Shown here piece after piece: positions 11,420 to 24,655 of a stretch of 64,000 bases of DNA. Every line of letters starts with the position of its first letter. Within the stretch, counting starts at the first letter, position 1. A program made the position numbers and the translations under genes. A model generated the notes under the pieces. It was not told where the DNA came from, ran no database searches, and worked only from the letters and a program-made list of their open reading frames with translations. Source of the DNA: Saururus chinensis (lineage: Eukaryota; Streptophyta; Magnoliopsida; Piperales; Saururaceae); assembly GCA_035235625.1 (NCBI GenBank), contig CP141149.1, positions 16,805,893 to 16,869,892 on the forward strand, written 5' to 3'.

Positions 11420-12477
11420 TCCATATTAAATGTGCATCTCACATAATTAATTTATTTATTCAATATGGTTTAAATGTAGTTAAACCTCATTTTTTATTAA
11501 TTAAAACTACTTTGTTACATATCACCTCTTTACCTTCTAAAACACAAGAATTTAAAGACTCGTGTACATTGCATAGTAAGAAATATAAAAAAATTCAATT
11601 AGATGTTCATCATAGGTGGAATAGCACATATTTAATGTTGAAATTTTGTGAAGCATTTAGAAAGTTTAATCATAAGTTGGGCTATAGAAAAGTTACCTCA
11701 TCTACAACTTAATGAAGGTCATTTTGCCATTTTTATTTATTTGATGCATTTTCTATCTATTTTTTATAATGTTACTAAAGATTTATCGGTAGTTTACTAT
11801 CTTACTTCTTGTTCAATTCTAAACTATTTGTATGCCCTAACTTATGCATTTAAAAGTTATAGAGATAATAAAACTTTTGCATATCTTGTAGTAGAAATGG
11901 AAACAAAATTTAATAATATTGGTCTCATATCTCTTTAATTTATTGTTTAGGGGATGTAACGGATCCTAAGGTTAGATTATATGATATAATTTTAATCGAT
12001 GATATACATGACAAAATGAGTCCTTGTTCCGAAGAAAATGATACTATATAAAATTGGAGAAACTACTTTGCGTTCTTTATATACTACATATGAAACAATC
12101 TATGGGTCAAGACGGAATCTATTAACTTTTTTTTCTTCTACTCCTATGCCTCTTCCACACAAAATTAAGTCTTATATGTTACTTCAAAAAAATAAACAAA
12201 AAATATAGTTCTAATAATAATGAAGTAGCTAACTATACAAACTAATTTTTCATCTTTTCTTACCAAAGAATAACTTAATAATTTGAATATTTAACTTGGT
12301 GGCAGATACATGGAAAGAACTATCATGTGTTGTTTGCCTTAATTTGTGATTTACTAACCCCCACATGTTCACAGTAGTATCAGAACTTGCTTTTAGCGCA
12401 GGAGGTAAGGTGTTGGACAATAAGCAAAGTAAGCTAACGCATGATGTGGTGAAGGCATGCATTTGCTTGAAAGATTA
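11420..12477 (+). pseudogene. Broken hAT transposase
   Basis: Fragments in different frames carry hAT hallmarks in the right order. About 11430-11712 encodes CASHIINLFIQYGL, then DVHHRWNSTYLML, the RWNSTY motif of Ac-like transposases. 11713-11938 continues in another frame, with a segment like the family's central helical part. 12370-12477 encodes ELAFSAGGKVLD followed by a stop, matching the C-terminal hAT dimerisation domain. The N-terminal zinc finger and first catalytic residues are not recognisable, and frameshifts and stops separate the parts. The enzyme would have cut and pasted DNA; this copy cannot be functional. Confidence 0.75.
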
Positions 12478-12865
12478 GTTGGACACAAAGGAAATGACAC
12501 AAGCTCTCAATTTTGAATAGGAAATAGGAGAATATTTACAAGACTTGACAATAAATTAGTTAATAATATAATTTTTATTTATTTTGGTATTTGAGGTTTC
12601 CAATTATAATTATAAATGATAAATAGGTGAGTGGGTGCCAACCTATTTGAGATGTACTCATTCTATAATAATGCAATTCTAGCCTCTACTTAGTAAGTTT
12701 TTAAATTTTCATTAAGTATAACAGGGGGGGGGGGGGGAGTGGGCTTGGCGAGCCGGCCCACAACCCCTCTTTAAGGGTGGCAGGTTGGGCCGGGGTCCCC
12801 CTCTCCTTGGCCTGTGGTCACCCTTACCTACTACTTCCACTTGAGACATGTAAGTTTGGGTAAAT
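12478..12865. other. Gene-free spacer
   Basis: No coding sequence. It contains a run of about 13 G at 12724 followed by a GC-rich stretch with GGGCCGG words that resembles the end of a hAT-type MITE. The 8 bp GGGTAAAT at 12858-12865 is the left target duplication of the next element. Confidence 0.4.
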
Positions 12866-13308
12866 TAGAGGTGGCAATGGGCTGGGCCCATAACATGTGC
12901 AGGTCAGCCTGGGCCGACCCAACCCAACCCGAACCTCTAAAGTGGAGGCCCGACATGACCTAGCCCGCACCTCCAAAGTGGAGGCTCGACATGACCCACA
13001 AGCCTGATGTGTCTGACCTTAGGTCGGGTTGGGCCGGCCTGTGGGCCCTCCCAAAAACAAAAAAAACTACGTGCATAGGACCGATCGATCAACCAACATA
13101 CATGCCCCCAATGACCATGTCAGACCTGCAATGCCTTATGGGCTTCGGTCTAAGCCTTTGACTAGGCCCTGAATGGGCTTGGGTCGGGCATTCTTAGGCC
13201 CATGGTCCTCAATCCAGCCTAGTTGTGAATGGGTTGGGCCCTCTTAGGCCCAAGGTCCTCAATCTAGCCTGGTTGTGAATGGGTCCGGCCGACCCTTTGC
13301 CACTTCTA
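12866..13308. mobile_element. hAT-type MITE with exact 8-bp target duplication
   Basis: The element opens with TAGAGGTGGCAATGGG and closes with the near-perfect inverse CCCTTTGCCACTTCTA. It is flanked on both sides by GGGTAAAT (12858-12865 and 13309-13316), the 8-bp duplication typical of hAT insertions. Inside are palindromic GGGCC/GGCCC words and no coding sequence, so it would depend on a transposase supplied elsewhere. Confidence 0.85.
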
Positions 13309-13377
13309 GGGTAAATAGATACATACCTGAATGAGTAGTTGGATTACTTATTCACTGTGAACCTTATAAAGCATGGG

Positions 13378-16300
13378 TGTTACGCTTGAGGTTTTTTCAT
13401 ACATTTACTTTAAAATTTTACTAAACTTTTATTGCAAAATATAGATGTAAATCAAAGGAATCAATGAAATTCAAAACATGTGAAATGATTTTTATAAATG
13501 AATCCATCGTACAACCAAACCAACATTCTCAAGTGTGACCCAAAACGAAAACATAAAAGTTAAACCTACCATGGTCATGGTCTTTAAAAACAAATACATC
13601 ACAGATATTTCTAAGTTCAAGTTATTCAAGAGTCTGAGTTCTAAATCATACATATATGCACAAGACTAGAAAAATAACACATTTGACTCTCATCTTACTC
13701 AATACATGAGATCGTGACAACAAAAATTAAAGAGCCTCACTACGAGTCCACAACACACCGAGGAAGAATGATCCACCACATAGAACAAAGTCCATCCCAA
13801 AAAGCTCTCGACCGAACCTACAAAAGCCTTTAGACTAAGGGGCTAAAAATAGGGGAAATGAGTATTTTTATACTCAGTAGGGGAAATTAAATCAATGAAC
13901 TTCGTAAGTCCATACATAGATGCTTTCATGCAACTTCACATAAAGCAAAAAATATATATAACATAAACAGTGTATCTCACACTAACCATCACACTAGCCA
14001 AACATTTACATCACTTACTCTTATGCTTACTCTTACACTTCCTCTTACAACATACTCTTATACTTACACTCTTAATCAGAGTCTTACCAACTTACTCATA
14101 CAATCGTACACTTACTAATACAACTTACACTTACTTATATAGCCTTACTTGTACAATCTTACTCGTACGACCTTACTAGTACAATTTTACTTGTACTTAG
14201 AAGCTTACACATACAACCTACTCTTACAAGCATACGCATAATCATACAATCTAACTCTAGACAACTAAAGCTCATTACCATCTAATAAGCTCTAGTGTCG
14301 AAGGAAATGAATGCCACTGGGGCTTCACTGTAACCTCTCGGGAGCAACTAGACTCCATGGACTTTTATGAAAGCAAGGCACACCTATGCTCATGGGGCAC
14401 ATGATCAAACAGGTAAGAGTTAGATCCATGATATTACTTCCATGAGCGTGCAAATGCCCACTCTCTAGGGCCATATAGTGCTAACTGAGGGCCATATAGT
14501 GCAAACTAAGGGCGAAAATCTTACGGTGCCACTCTTGGGTAGAAATCTTACACTGCCACTCTAGGGTAGAACATACAGTACTATCTATAGGCAGAAAGAC
14601 ATACAATGCCAACAAAGGACAAAAACTGCAATGCTCTCAAAATAGCATCAAATGAACTTGGCTTAAATACATGACTAAGACAAGACTGACAAAACATATA
14701 TAGCTCTCAACAAAGCATTAGACGTTTGGGCTGAAATACAACACAAAGACAAAATCTAGTAGGATAACACAATGGCTAGACATGGAAGGATGCTGAGTCG
14801 ATACTTATTAGCTGGCTCAAATATGGAACTTAATATGTCGAAGCCCTTAGTTCAAACTCACAATTTTATCGTATTAGGGTTACTTACAATTCAAGTTTAT
14901 ATTATGTAACTTATGCATGTATAATTATGCCAAAAACTCCTTTGGTCTTACATTCTTCAGCCAACCAAGCTAAAACCACGTCCGTTCTAAAGCTCTAATC
15001 CACAAGGGCAACATACTTCACTTAACACATCCATTTCGTACTCATAACTCACCCTTACCCTTACAGTTTTATGGATCTCCACACAACCTTACTTGTCAAA
15101 CTCAAACTACATACCAACATACTCTTACCATTGTCCACTTACAACCAGACATCCACACCATCTGCCTTAAAACCAAATTGTCTTACTCAAACTCCTCAAA
15201 TGAAACCCTTATTATCTAAATCCAATCATCAAACCCTTACTAATTCTTTACTACCCAACACACTACTCAATTTCCATGTCCTAGTCCATGAAACACCCCT
15301 CCAACAAACTTACAATCAAATGCACATACTCGTGCCCATCAACCAAGCACAACCAACACACATACGAATATTCATTACTCTCTCTCTGATCACACACACA
15401 CACACACACAACTCATCGAACAACTTACTAACCTACTCCTAAGTCTTCACTAGCATATGTATAGTTCACATACATAGAACATGCTCATGGTTTACATACA
15501 TTTGATACACATAATCTAACTTAACATAATTTCTCATTTATCTTGCATACATCATGCCATTGAATCATCATTTACCATGCAAAGCATTAAGTTTCAAACT
15601 CCTAACACGTTGCTAAACAATCAAAACATGTTATCATGAAACTACGAGTTCAAGGTCCTCTACTTCGTAATCCAAGTGAGTTAGATGGAGAACACACGAT
15701 GGAGGCTGCATCGATGGTAGAGTCGGCTGCCAAATACATCGCACTGAGAGAGTTGTTGTCCCAAGGATTTTAGAGGCAACAAAATTAATCTTGGGAAGGC
15801 GGGGCTAATTTTTCTTAAAGCAAATGCTTTGGTTGACTAGGGCGGCCAGGCACAAGGTTGTGCCACCAGAAATGGCAAATGCGACCACACAATGGGGGGT
15901 GTCTAATTGGAGGTCATTCAACTACTAAAAATAATTTGTTGGCCACAAGATGCTAAAATTAGTCGCGAACCATGCCCAACGACAATGAATTTGCATTGTA
16001 GAAGCCTCACAAAAGGGCAAAGGGCTTAGTTGCGTTCTCACAGACATAGGAGAGGCGGGGGAGGGCTTTGGCGGTCATATTTAACAAGTGGTGGTGTCAG
16101 TTAATCATCAAACACTGCAAAAGTGGTGCCTTTAATCGCGACCACCAGTGCATGACAGCAAAAGGGCAACCAGGGGAGGACAGGTTGTCAGTGCATCTCG
16201 ATGTGACTCAAGCCGGTGGAAGCAAGATCCAACTACTAGCGGGCGGGATGGGCTGTTGAATAGCATATGCACGTGCTGTCATGGACAAACCCTAAAATGA

Positions 16301-19300
16301 GTGGCCTTTTAGGGGGTTGGGGTGGTCAGACATGGAAGAAGTAGGTGGCGGTACCCCAAACAAAAGTCGTAGGCACTAAGGTCCGTTGAAGGTGGCCAAC
16401 AAAGGCTGCAACATCTCCAATCGCCACCCACAACCAAAACCATTGGTTTCGGTGGACATGGATCAAGCATGGCTTAGGGTGGAGGATTTGGGCATGGAAA
16501 TGGCCAAGTCTTCGATTGCAGAAGTGGCTTCCGATGCTGCTTCCCCTTAGAAGGACTCGGAATTGGGATTCTTGCCCGCATGTTTTGGGTCGTGCATAAG
16601 GGGAAGTAAGTGGGGGTGCAGAGATGGAATCAGGCAAGAATAGCTGGCCCTTGCCATCATTGGGCTAGAGCAGAGCCCACATCGGCCGGACAGGTGGCAC
16701 AAGTCCACATGGTGCAATGCCGAACATATTGGCCATGGGTTGCAGTTGGGCCTGTGACAGCGATCAGAGTCGTAACCCGAAATTTGGGGGCATCTGGTTT
16801 AGGCAGAGGAGAGGAGTAGGGGATGCTAGGAATGGTGGCCCATTGGGTTGAGCCGACGACCGCGGCTGTCCACTGGCCAATGCCAGTGCCAACAAAATCG
16901 CCAGTCAGAATAAATGAAGAAGGGGAGTCAATCCGATCAGGGCGATGATATGTTGGGCTAGGGTAGCGGACACGCTATTGCATGGCCAATGTAAGATCTC
17001 TGATCTTAAACCAGTTTTCGTTTCATTTTAATTATCAGTTATCGTGTGGTTAACACGTTTTCTGATTTATTCGGTGGTTTCAAAGATAGATAGTGTTTCT
17101 CATGTTTTTAATCAAAATTAACTTTACAGATATTGGTTTTAAGTGATTTTGAGTCAAATTTGAATTTTTGGGATTTTTTTGATTTTTCACTAATTTTCTG
17201 AAAATTAGTGTTTGGCGGGACCCCCTATGGGCCCCACCGTCGAAATTTGGGTTTTTGGACAAAAGTAACCCAGACATCAACACAAGCCTTTACCAAAAAT
17301 TTTCATAATTTTCCCAGGTTTAATTAGTGCTCAAATAGCTAAATTACCTATTTTTAGCCTATTTTTCTATTCATACCTCACAATTTACCCATACACACCC
17401 CAAACCCTACTATAAATAGAATGACCTGAGTCATTCCCATTTTGAGAATAGGCTGGGAAAGGGAGGTGAGGCCTAATTCCCTAATTAGGCCTGGATTAGA
17501 AGGAGTTTAAGGTAAGTCTCTTGTGATTAAGCCTTAAAACCTAGATTTTCTCTTAATCCTTTCTAGATCTATCATTCCTCTTTGTTTTAATTCGTTTTTA
17601 AACATCAAAACTACTGATTTGCATCTTTACTTCAAACCCTAGATCTAAAAATCCAATTTTTATGTTCCACAAGCCTTAGATCTAAGTTTTTCATTAGGGT
17701 TTTCTATGTTAAATCAGTTTTAATAGAGTTTAATTTAAACTCTATGTCTTTGTAAGGTTTTCAAGAAGGGTGACCATCAAATCTAAGCCTAAGTTCATTA
17801 GGGTAATGGACTTTCGAAATTTCAGTCTTCCTATGGTAAAAATCTCGATTTTGTGGTTTATTTGGAGTGAATTTACTTGATTTAGTGCTTTAATGGCGAG
17901 ATTAGTAAATATTAATCTTTCATCCTGATTTCTTAAGGTTTTATCTTGTTATGATGTAGATTAGCTTTCTGGAAGGTATTGTGAAGTTTTAATATCATTT
18001 GAGTTATTAGATGGAGATTTTAAGATTTATCAATGGAGTTTCAGTTTGAAAAATTGAAATGAAGAAGATGACCAAAACTGCTTTGTTGGCGTTAGAACGG
18101 CTCTGCAGGGCGTTTGAACGGCTACACTGCAGAATTTGACAATTTTATGTATGTTGTTTATTTCAACATATCTACTTCAAAATATCATTTTTATGTTTAT
18201 GTGGAGTGTTTTGATCTATAATAAGCTACTTGAAGAGCATTCTATTGATGTTAGAATTTGTGGTGTATATTTAAAGTTTATGTGAAATGGCTTGTAGTTG
18301 GATGTGCATGTTAGAGTTTGCTATCTTGAAGTTATGAATGGTTGATTCTCTATGGTTATGTATATTTTCAGTAGAGCTATAGCATACTAACGGACTAATA
18401 TATCATGTTAGGATGTGGTTAATTGATGTGTGAATGTTAGTGAATGTCATGACTCAAGTATGAAGTGATTGATCTTATATGTATTTACCTTGTGGTTAAG
18501 CTTTGATTTGAGTCATGATTTTAATGATTCTTCTTCTATGATTTCCGCTGGAATTCATGATTAGATGTTAATGTACATGTGTAGTGTGATGGTGAGTTAA
18601 TTACAAGCATGTTGATATGCATTGAGTGAAGTGCTTCTACTAGGTACACACACATGTAAGGTTTAATGATGATGATGAGGATTGATATTATGATTATGAA
18701 TGATGCATGAGGGGCTGATGAGAGCACTTATCATGAATTAGGATTCATGTATGCCTTGTCCACGTATGTATCATGTTGCATGCATCATGAAAACGGATTT
18801 CCGATTGAGGCTTAATCGAGATTAACCGAGTTTAATCGATTGGATGCAATGTGGTGAAATTGCGTACCGGATTAATCGATCGTTGGCTTAATCGAAACTT
18901 GATTGGTTCGGAAGGACATGTTTTGATTTGAGTTCCTGCGTGTGGAACATGTGCACTCCTTAGGTTGAGTCTAGTTAAATGGAATTATGTGGTGACGAGT
19001 GATGTATTTGTCTTGCGAATTGAGATTTACTTATTGAGATTATCTGGACCTTGAGAATCTAGCTGGTTTGTCCAAGTGCACCGGCTTACCAAGTATTGTT
19101 GCTTAAGACTTTAGTCTCGACAAGCAAGAGTTGCTCGAAGGCGTTGGCCTTGAGGAGCATGTCTATTTGATAAGTGTTTGCTCGAGGGCTTCGGCCTTGA
19201 AGAGCAGGTTTATTCTCTATGTGTATGGACTTGCATGTTAGACTAGTGTGTGTTGAGACACTATTACATGCCTGATGAATGAGAATGTTGATGCATGATT

Positions 19301-21000
19301 TGATATGTATGTTAGAGATACATTTCATGTAGGTTGATATGTGAATGACACTATGTGGATTATACACTATGATGCAAATTTAGGTGATGTGTATGTGTGA
19401 TCAGAAAATGATACATCTTGTCAACCTTTAATCTGATTGATTATGTTGCTATGTTGTCGTGTTTCCGATGATGTTAGGTATATTAAAAATCATTGCTGAG
19501 TTTATTAAACTCACCCCTCTTTCTTATGTTTTTGCTTTGGGGCTGCGTGGCGTGACATGCAGATGGACAGAATCTCCTCCATGAGGAAAGGTCAGAGACG
19601 ACTTGGGAGTGATCGCGGAGACCCCCTTATGTGATCTGTTTCCTTGTTTATGCTTTTATGATTAGAACCTTTGTGTGTGGTTCTTATTTTGGGTTATGCT
19701 ACATTACACATTTGTGTTGCTTAAGACCTATTTTGGAACCTAGAGTGGGATATGGTTTTACTAAGCATATGGGTTTGAGACTTTTGTTTATCTTGAGTTA
19801 ATGTAATTCTCTTTCTTTTCTACTTATTTACTCTTGCTTAAAGTGGTGTGCATACTCCGTAATTCTGTTAGATCGCCCGTAATTAGGGTTAAGTCTTCCG
19901 CTAAACCGTATTTCAATTCTCCTTGTCACCCTCATGCGCTTGATCGGCCCCTGGACCGGGTTCGGCTCAGGTTGGGCAGTGCCAGGGCGTGACAGCCAAG
20001 GATGGCCATACAGTGGTCAAGGGTTGAACCCGAAAAGACGATGGAAATCCAACAGTTGTCAGACCATGGTGAGATGAATGGACTTGGTCTAATATCGTCC
20101 GACGGTGGAGGATGGATGTAGCGAGAGAACAGGGGGGAAATTTTGCTCGAGTCCAAGTCGGCCAATCGAGCAAATTGGAACCGATCAGGGCAAAGGAGGA
20201 TAGACGGGGCCAAGTATGGTTGCTCATCACCAGCTTGAGGTAGCAGCTTGGAAGCCGATTGACGCTTGGAGGCTGGTAGTGAAAAAAAAAACATAAGAGG
20301 TGAAGGGGAAACAAGACTAGGGGATGCGGCGATCTAGGCCGAGGCCTCGCTGTCACTTGACCAAAGGCTAGCCGGCAGTGACCAGTGAACGACAGTGTCG
20401 CCTGTGGTGTTGTGCACAGAAAAACTTAAAATAAAAGTAAAGGGGGAGGGGCGTATAGTTCTTACCTCGCGCCGACAGAGGAGGGGCGGGGAGGTCGGGA
20501 CAACAATGCCTAGATGTTATCTTGGCCGAGGCAAAGCCATGGTAGCTGGTTGGAGGTCATTTGACCGGCGGGTTTGCAGGGCTAAAACTAGAAAAGAGGT
20601 AAGAGAGAGGCAGACAGCCAGTGGGGCCAGTCAAGTGTGGCAGTGACAGCGTCTCTAGGCTGATGCCAGTCGAGCGGAAGCTAGTGGTGGCATGCCCCTG
20701 GGCTTCACAGAAGAAGATAGCAGAAGTTTTTCCTTCACTCCCATTGGGTTGGGCCCACTGCACCCAATCCATTCCTCTCTCTCTTTTTACACATCCATTT
20801 TTCTTTCTTTTCTCTCATGTTTTCACACTGAAAGTTTATGTCGCACGTCAAGGCCTATTACCTGCAACTAAGGTCAACTCCCGACTCTACATATATGAAT
20901 ACCGGAAAAAAATACAAAAATAAATACGTGTTAAAATTTCTCATTGAAAGTAAGAGCAAAAAATAGCAGAAAATTTATAGAAATATCAGGGACGTTAAGA
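13378..21000 (-). mobile_element. Old solo LTR (D), minus sense, interrupted by a younger LTR
   Basis: It begins TGTTACGC, the mirror of the GCGTGACA-type 3' ends of the other LTRs here. It ends near 21000 in GGACGTTAAGA, comparable with GGACGTCACA of the solo LTR at 40116. Flanks ATGGG (13373-13377) and GTGGG (21001-21005) could be a decayed 5-bp duplication. Without the nested copy at 16990-19994 the length is about 4.6 kb. Internal marks include a 'tttttatactcagtagg' segment near 13870 shared in spirit with the other LTRs. Open frames at 13970-14179, 15071-15442, 16068-16819 and 20395-20923 are biased or GC-rich LTR sequence without recognisable protein similarity. Confidence 0.5.
16990..19994 (+). 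mobile_element. Solo LTR (C) of an LTR retrotransposon, 3005 bp
   Basis: The ends are TGTAAGATC and GGGCGTGACA, with TG...CA termini. An exact 5-bp duplication GCCAA lies at 16985-16989 and 19995-19999. A TATA box (TATAAATAG) at 17411-17419 is followed by a leader and a donor-like GTAAGTC near 17512. There is no primer binding site, gag or pol, so only one LTR remains, the usual product of unequal recombination between two LTRs. It sits inside the older LTR D. Confidence 0.85.
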
Positions 21001-21005
21001 GTGGG

Positions 21006-21782
21006 TTAGCTAAACAAGAAGAGAACTGCGAACAACCTCCAAGTAAGAACTAATTGAAATTTATTAGGTGTCGTTTGTTTCACCATCAAGTTGAAATTAA
21101 GGGAAGAGACTACATAAGTAAACTTAAAATTCAAGCCTAGGTGAAAAGATTAATTTGTGGTTCATGTTTTAATCAAGTTAAATGACACACTTAGAATACT
21201 TTGTTGAATAAACTTTGTCAATACATATTAGGAGTACTAGTAGAAGTGTACGTACATAATGTATGTGTTTCCATAGATTTAGAGTTACATTACCTTATGT
21301 AAATTGAGTTTTAAGTTTAATTTTCAAATTGAACTTTAAGTTTAATTATCTTTCCTTATCTATAAATAAGTTCATAAATAATATTTTTGGTATATTGGGG
21401 ATAATTTTGGACTGGTATGAGAAAAACCTCGACCCTTTTTTCACGTTAATAATAATGTAAATTTGGGGTAATTTAGGATTTCTATGACAAAGATCTTTGA
21501 CCCTCTTCTCACTTTAATAAGTTTTAAACCGATTAGGACGAGAACTAATCAGGACTATGATATTTATATGTAACTACAAGGTTATACTTATCTTGGAGAA
21601 ATTATTGTAATATTGTAGGTCTATTAAATTTTAAATTAATTAAAAATTCATTTAAAAGAGCATGCACCCCTTCTTATTTTAATAATAATGTATTTATATC
21701 GAAGGATTTATAGTGTGGGCTTTGTGATGTATTGGGTGTGACCGGACCCAATTCATTTTATTGGCCAAGCTATCCAATTATT
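21006..21782. other. Gene-free spacer
   Basis: AT-rich DNA with no coding sequence. It contains a local near-repeat: 'gaccctttttt' to 'taatttggggtaattt' around 21430-21480 resembles 21380-21420 and 21485-21510. I see no other structure. Confidence 0.5.
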
Positions 21783-23177
21783 AGGGGTATTAATGAGTTG
21801 AGTATTGGGCTTGCTTAGCTTGAATTCAAATTGCTAAAGCTCGACTCAAAGCTCAAAATTTTCAGCACGAGTTTGACTCAAATTGAAAATCTAAAGATTG
21901 GCTCTAGCTTGAGCTCAAACAAAAAAAATAAAATAAAAAAATATAAATCTAAAGTATATGAAGTATCACACATATGAAGATGCTTTTAGTATAATATATT
22001 AATAAATATACTTCAACGAGTATTACGACTACACCTAGAACATCTGACTATAGTCACTAGAAAGAAGAAAACTATGACAAATGAGTTTTAGTCGTAGATG
22101 CTAAGAAAAGACAACATTATCATTTTCTTCTCTTTATGTACATATAATCACTAAAAAATGCAGAAATAGAAATTCACTTAGGCAGCATTACTATCTACTT
22201 TTTCATATCTTCTTTTCTTTACATGCTTATAAATCACTTATAAAAAAACTATTCTTTAACCTTGATATGTGTCTAAAAAATTCACAAGCACACGAAAAAG
22301 AAAAACATTCCGTAAGCTGAGGCTTGTCCTTGTGTCATAAACTTTTGAAAGAATATTTTAATCATTCTTTTGTAAACTAAGGTTGGTCCCCCTAGTGTCA
22401 TGCTTCTTTTAGAAGAGTTTTTGGGTATATTAGTGTGATATCATGTTCCCTTTATCATATATTAATAGATCTATTTGGTTTTTCAATTATACTAAATTTA
22501 ATTCATCTTAAAAGACCAAATGAAGCTATTAATTTGGGACAGAGGAAGTATATTAGTATTTTTGTCTCCAATATTTTTATTTTTAAAAAAATATATCTAT
22601 TATAATTTAATGAGGATATATATCACAGAAAATTTTTATATGACTTTGGGCTTATGCACATCAGTGTGATCTAAGACATCATGAGCCATTAGATTGAGAT
22701 CTGAGGGCACAAGGAGACATAAATTAATATGCTTCTTGAGCTATGTGTGTTGTTGGATCGAAATTAGAGGGCATACGCCATCGGGGTTCACATATTCGTG
22801 AGTGAGCCTCAGCTCATATAAACAGGTCTTATATATCATATACGATACAAATATATATATATAGTTATTTCTTTTTATATAGTCCATTCATCCTAGATCA
22901 ATAACTTCATTTAAATTTTAAAAATAAACTAATTAAATAGAGCTATTAATCTAAGATAAAAGGAGTATGTCATAAATATAAATTTAAATTAATAATTATA
23001 TTTATAATATATATTATTTATATATAATTCTAAATTTATATCCAAGTTCAAATTATATTGGAGCCATGGGGGTACGCTCGAATTCTGCTCGAACCTACTC
23101 GAGCTTGAGCTGAGCCTTATTTGAGCCGAATTGGGCTTGCTCGATGAGCCGGCAGGCTTGATTTGTTAACAGCCGTG
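21783..23177. mobile_element. Probable decayed hAT-like non-autonomous element
   Basis: The left end ('aggggtattaatgagttgag', rich in GCTTGA/GCTCGA words) and right end (around 23077-23177, 'ctcgagcttgagctgagcc' to 'ttgttaacagcc') are loose inverted partners of a type common in plant hAT MITEs. No convincing 8-bp duplication was found. Stowaway-like fragments lie within it at about 22448-22552 and 22881-22965. No genes are seen. Confidence 0.3.
22881..22965. mobile_element. Short Stowaway-like MITE fragment
   Basis: GTCCATTCATCCTAGATC at the left and 'ctaagataaaaggag' followed by TA at the right are diverged forms of the CTCCCTCCGTCC tips seen in the better copy at 33915. It is deleted internally. 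Confidence 0.4.
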
Positions 23178-24655
23178 TCGGTTATATTAGGTTTTAAAAC
23201 CCGTCCGGTCTAGAGGAAAGAACGAAAAATTATTCAATGGAATCGTAGGCAACGTAGTAGATATGGCTACTTGATAGTTAACATGTTTATCTATTTGAAT
23301 TTACGTGTGAAAACCTAAATGAACATAACCGCCGCCGCCCGGGTGTGGAATAGATTCGTAAACCCGGCCGGCATGAACCCGTGGTCGTCGGCCCGGCCCG
23401 GATGGGTTCACCCAGGCTTAGAAATAAAAAAATTCCTTTCCTGGAATGAGTCCCGATTCCTCCTTCCCGGTTCCCCCGACTCCTTGAGTCCCCTCTCCGT
23501 GGAGTGAAGGGCCTTCGGCTCCCGCCGCCTTGACCGTCCCAGCCTCCCCTCCGCCTTTCCACTTCCCAACCTTGCCGCTAGACAAGCCGCACCTCCAAGT
23601 CTGAGCTTGCCACAGGATACGACGCGCCTCCTCGTCTGATAACTTCCGTCCGTTTCTATTTAGTCCGCCGATCAGGCGCTCTAACCCTCGCTCATCTGCT
23701 GTCAGCCCGTGTCTCCGCCACTCTAAGAAAAAGGTAGTCTTTCCCTCTGTTTATAGGTCGTCATCTTTTCCTCCTATCACTTGGATATTTTTTTTGGAGA
23801 AATTTGGTCTTTTATTATGTGCATAATTGATGTTTGTCAAAATGCTTATTGGTAGAAGTCATTGGTTACATGTTAAATTTAAGTGCCGTTCGTTTATGCA
23901 TTTTAGATGTTTGTCAAAATGCTTAAGGTCAAATTTAATTGCTCATGTTCTGTATTATGCACTGATCGTTTATGCATTTATTAGTGGAACGTTAAAACGC
24001 TTAAATAATTGTAAACTGGGATTTGTATGAGTGTTGTTGATAAGTGCTGATTTAAATTTAAACTATCACTATTTAGGAATTAAGGGCTTGTTAGATTTAA
24101 CGGTGTGATTTAAGGTGCACTAGTTGTGTCATTTTTAACCTTAGTTTTGTATAAAACTTAAAACTTATCATCCATGATATAAGGATTCAAGGAGTGCTGA
24201 TTGAGGATTTTGTTAGAGTTGATAGAGGAGCTGAGGTTTGGTGGCCATTATTGTGTGCTGACTTTCATGCTTGATCATGTCCTTTTTCCTGTGAAATGTG
24301 TATGTGCTCCCACTTCTTTGTAGGTTGATTTTCTATTGTTTGTGCTCCCACTTCTTTGTAGGTAGATTTTCTATTGTCTGCTGGAATTAGTATATATTGA
24401 TATTCTTTGAGGGGGAAGGGGATTGATTTTTATAATAACCCTGGCTAACCCTGTTTGACCGCCAGTTGAACCCGGTTGGCCCGGCCTGGCCACCAATCCG
24501 GGTTGGTGACCATGTCACTTTCAAAAACACTCTCTGGGACAAGTAAGCTATCCAAATCAGGTAGGCACCCTATTGGTAATTTTAGGGCAAGAAAAGGCAA
24601 AGAAAGTGGCATCTTTTACTAAAATGACCTTCCCCTTCTCCTTTAGCCACTACTT
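23178..24655. other. Gene-free stretch with a GC-rich leader-like segment
   Basis: 23320-23740 is GC-rich and ends in a possible splice donor (AAAAAGGTAGTC near 23730), resembling a 5' UTR, but no coding exon follows. About 23820-23950 ('gatgtttgtcaaaatg', 'cgttcgtttatgcatttt') recurs at about 58960-59070, just upstream of the PMD pseudogene. This may be an orphan leader of a related element. Confidence 0.4.

Noticed and set aside
15071-15442. 123-residue Thr/Leu-rich open frame
   Set aside because: It lies inside LTR D with biased CA-rich composition including a (CA)n run, and shows no domain.
19932-20356. Two overlapping minus-strand open frames of 120 and 129 residues
   Set aside because: They overlap each other, cross the border between nested LTR C and host LTR D, and show no recognisable protein.
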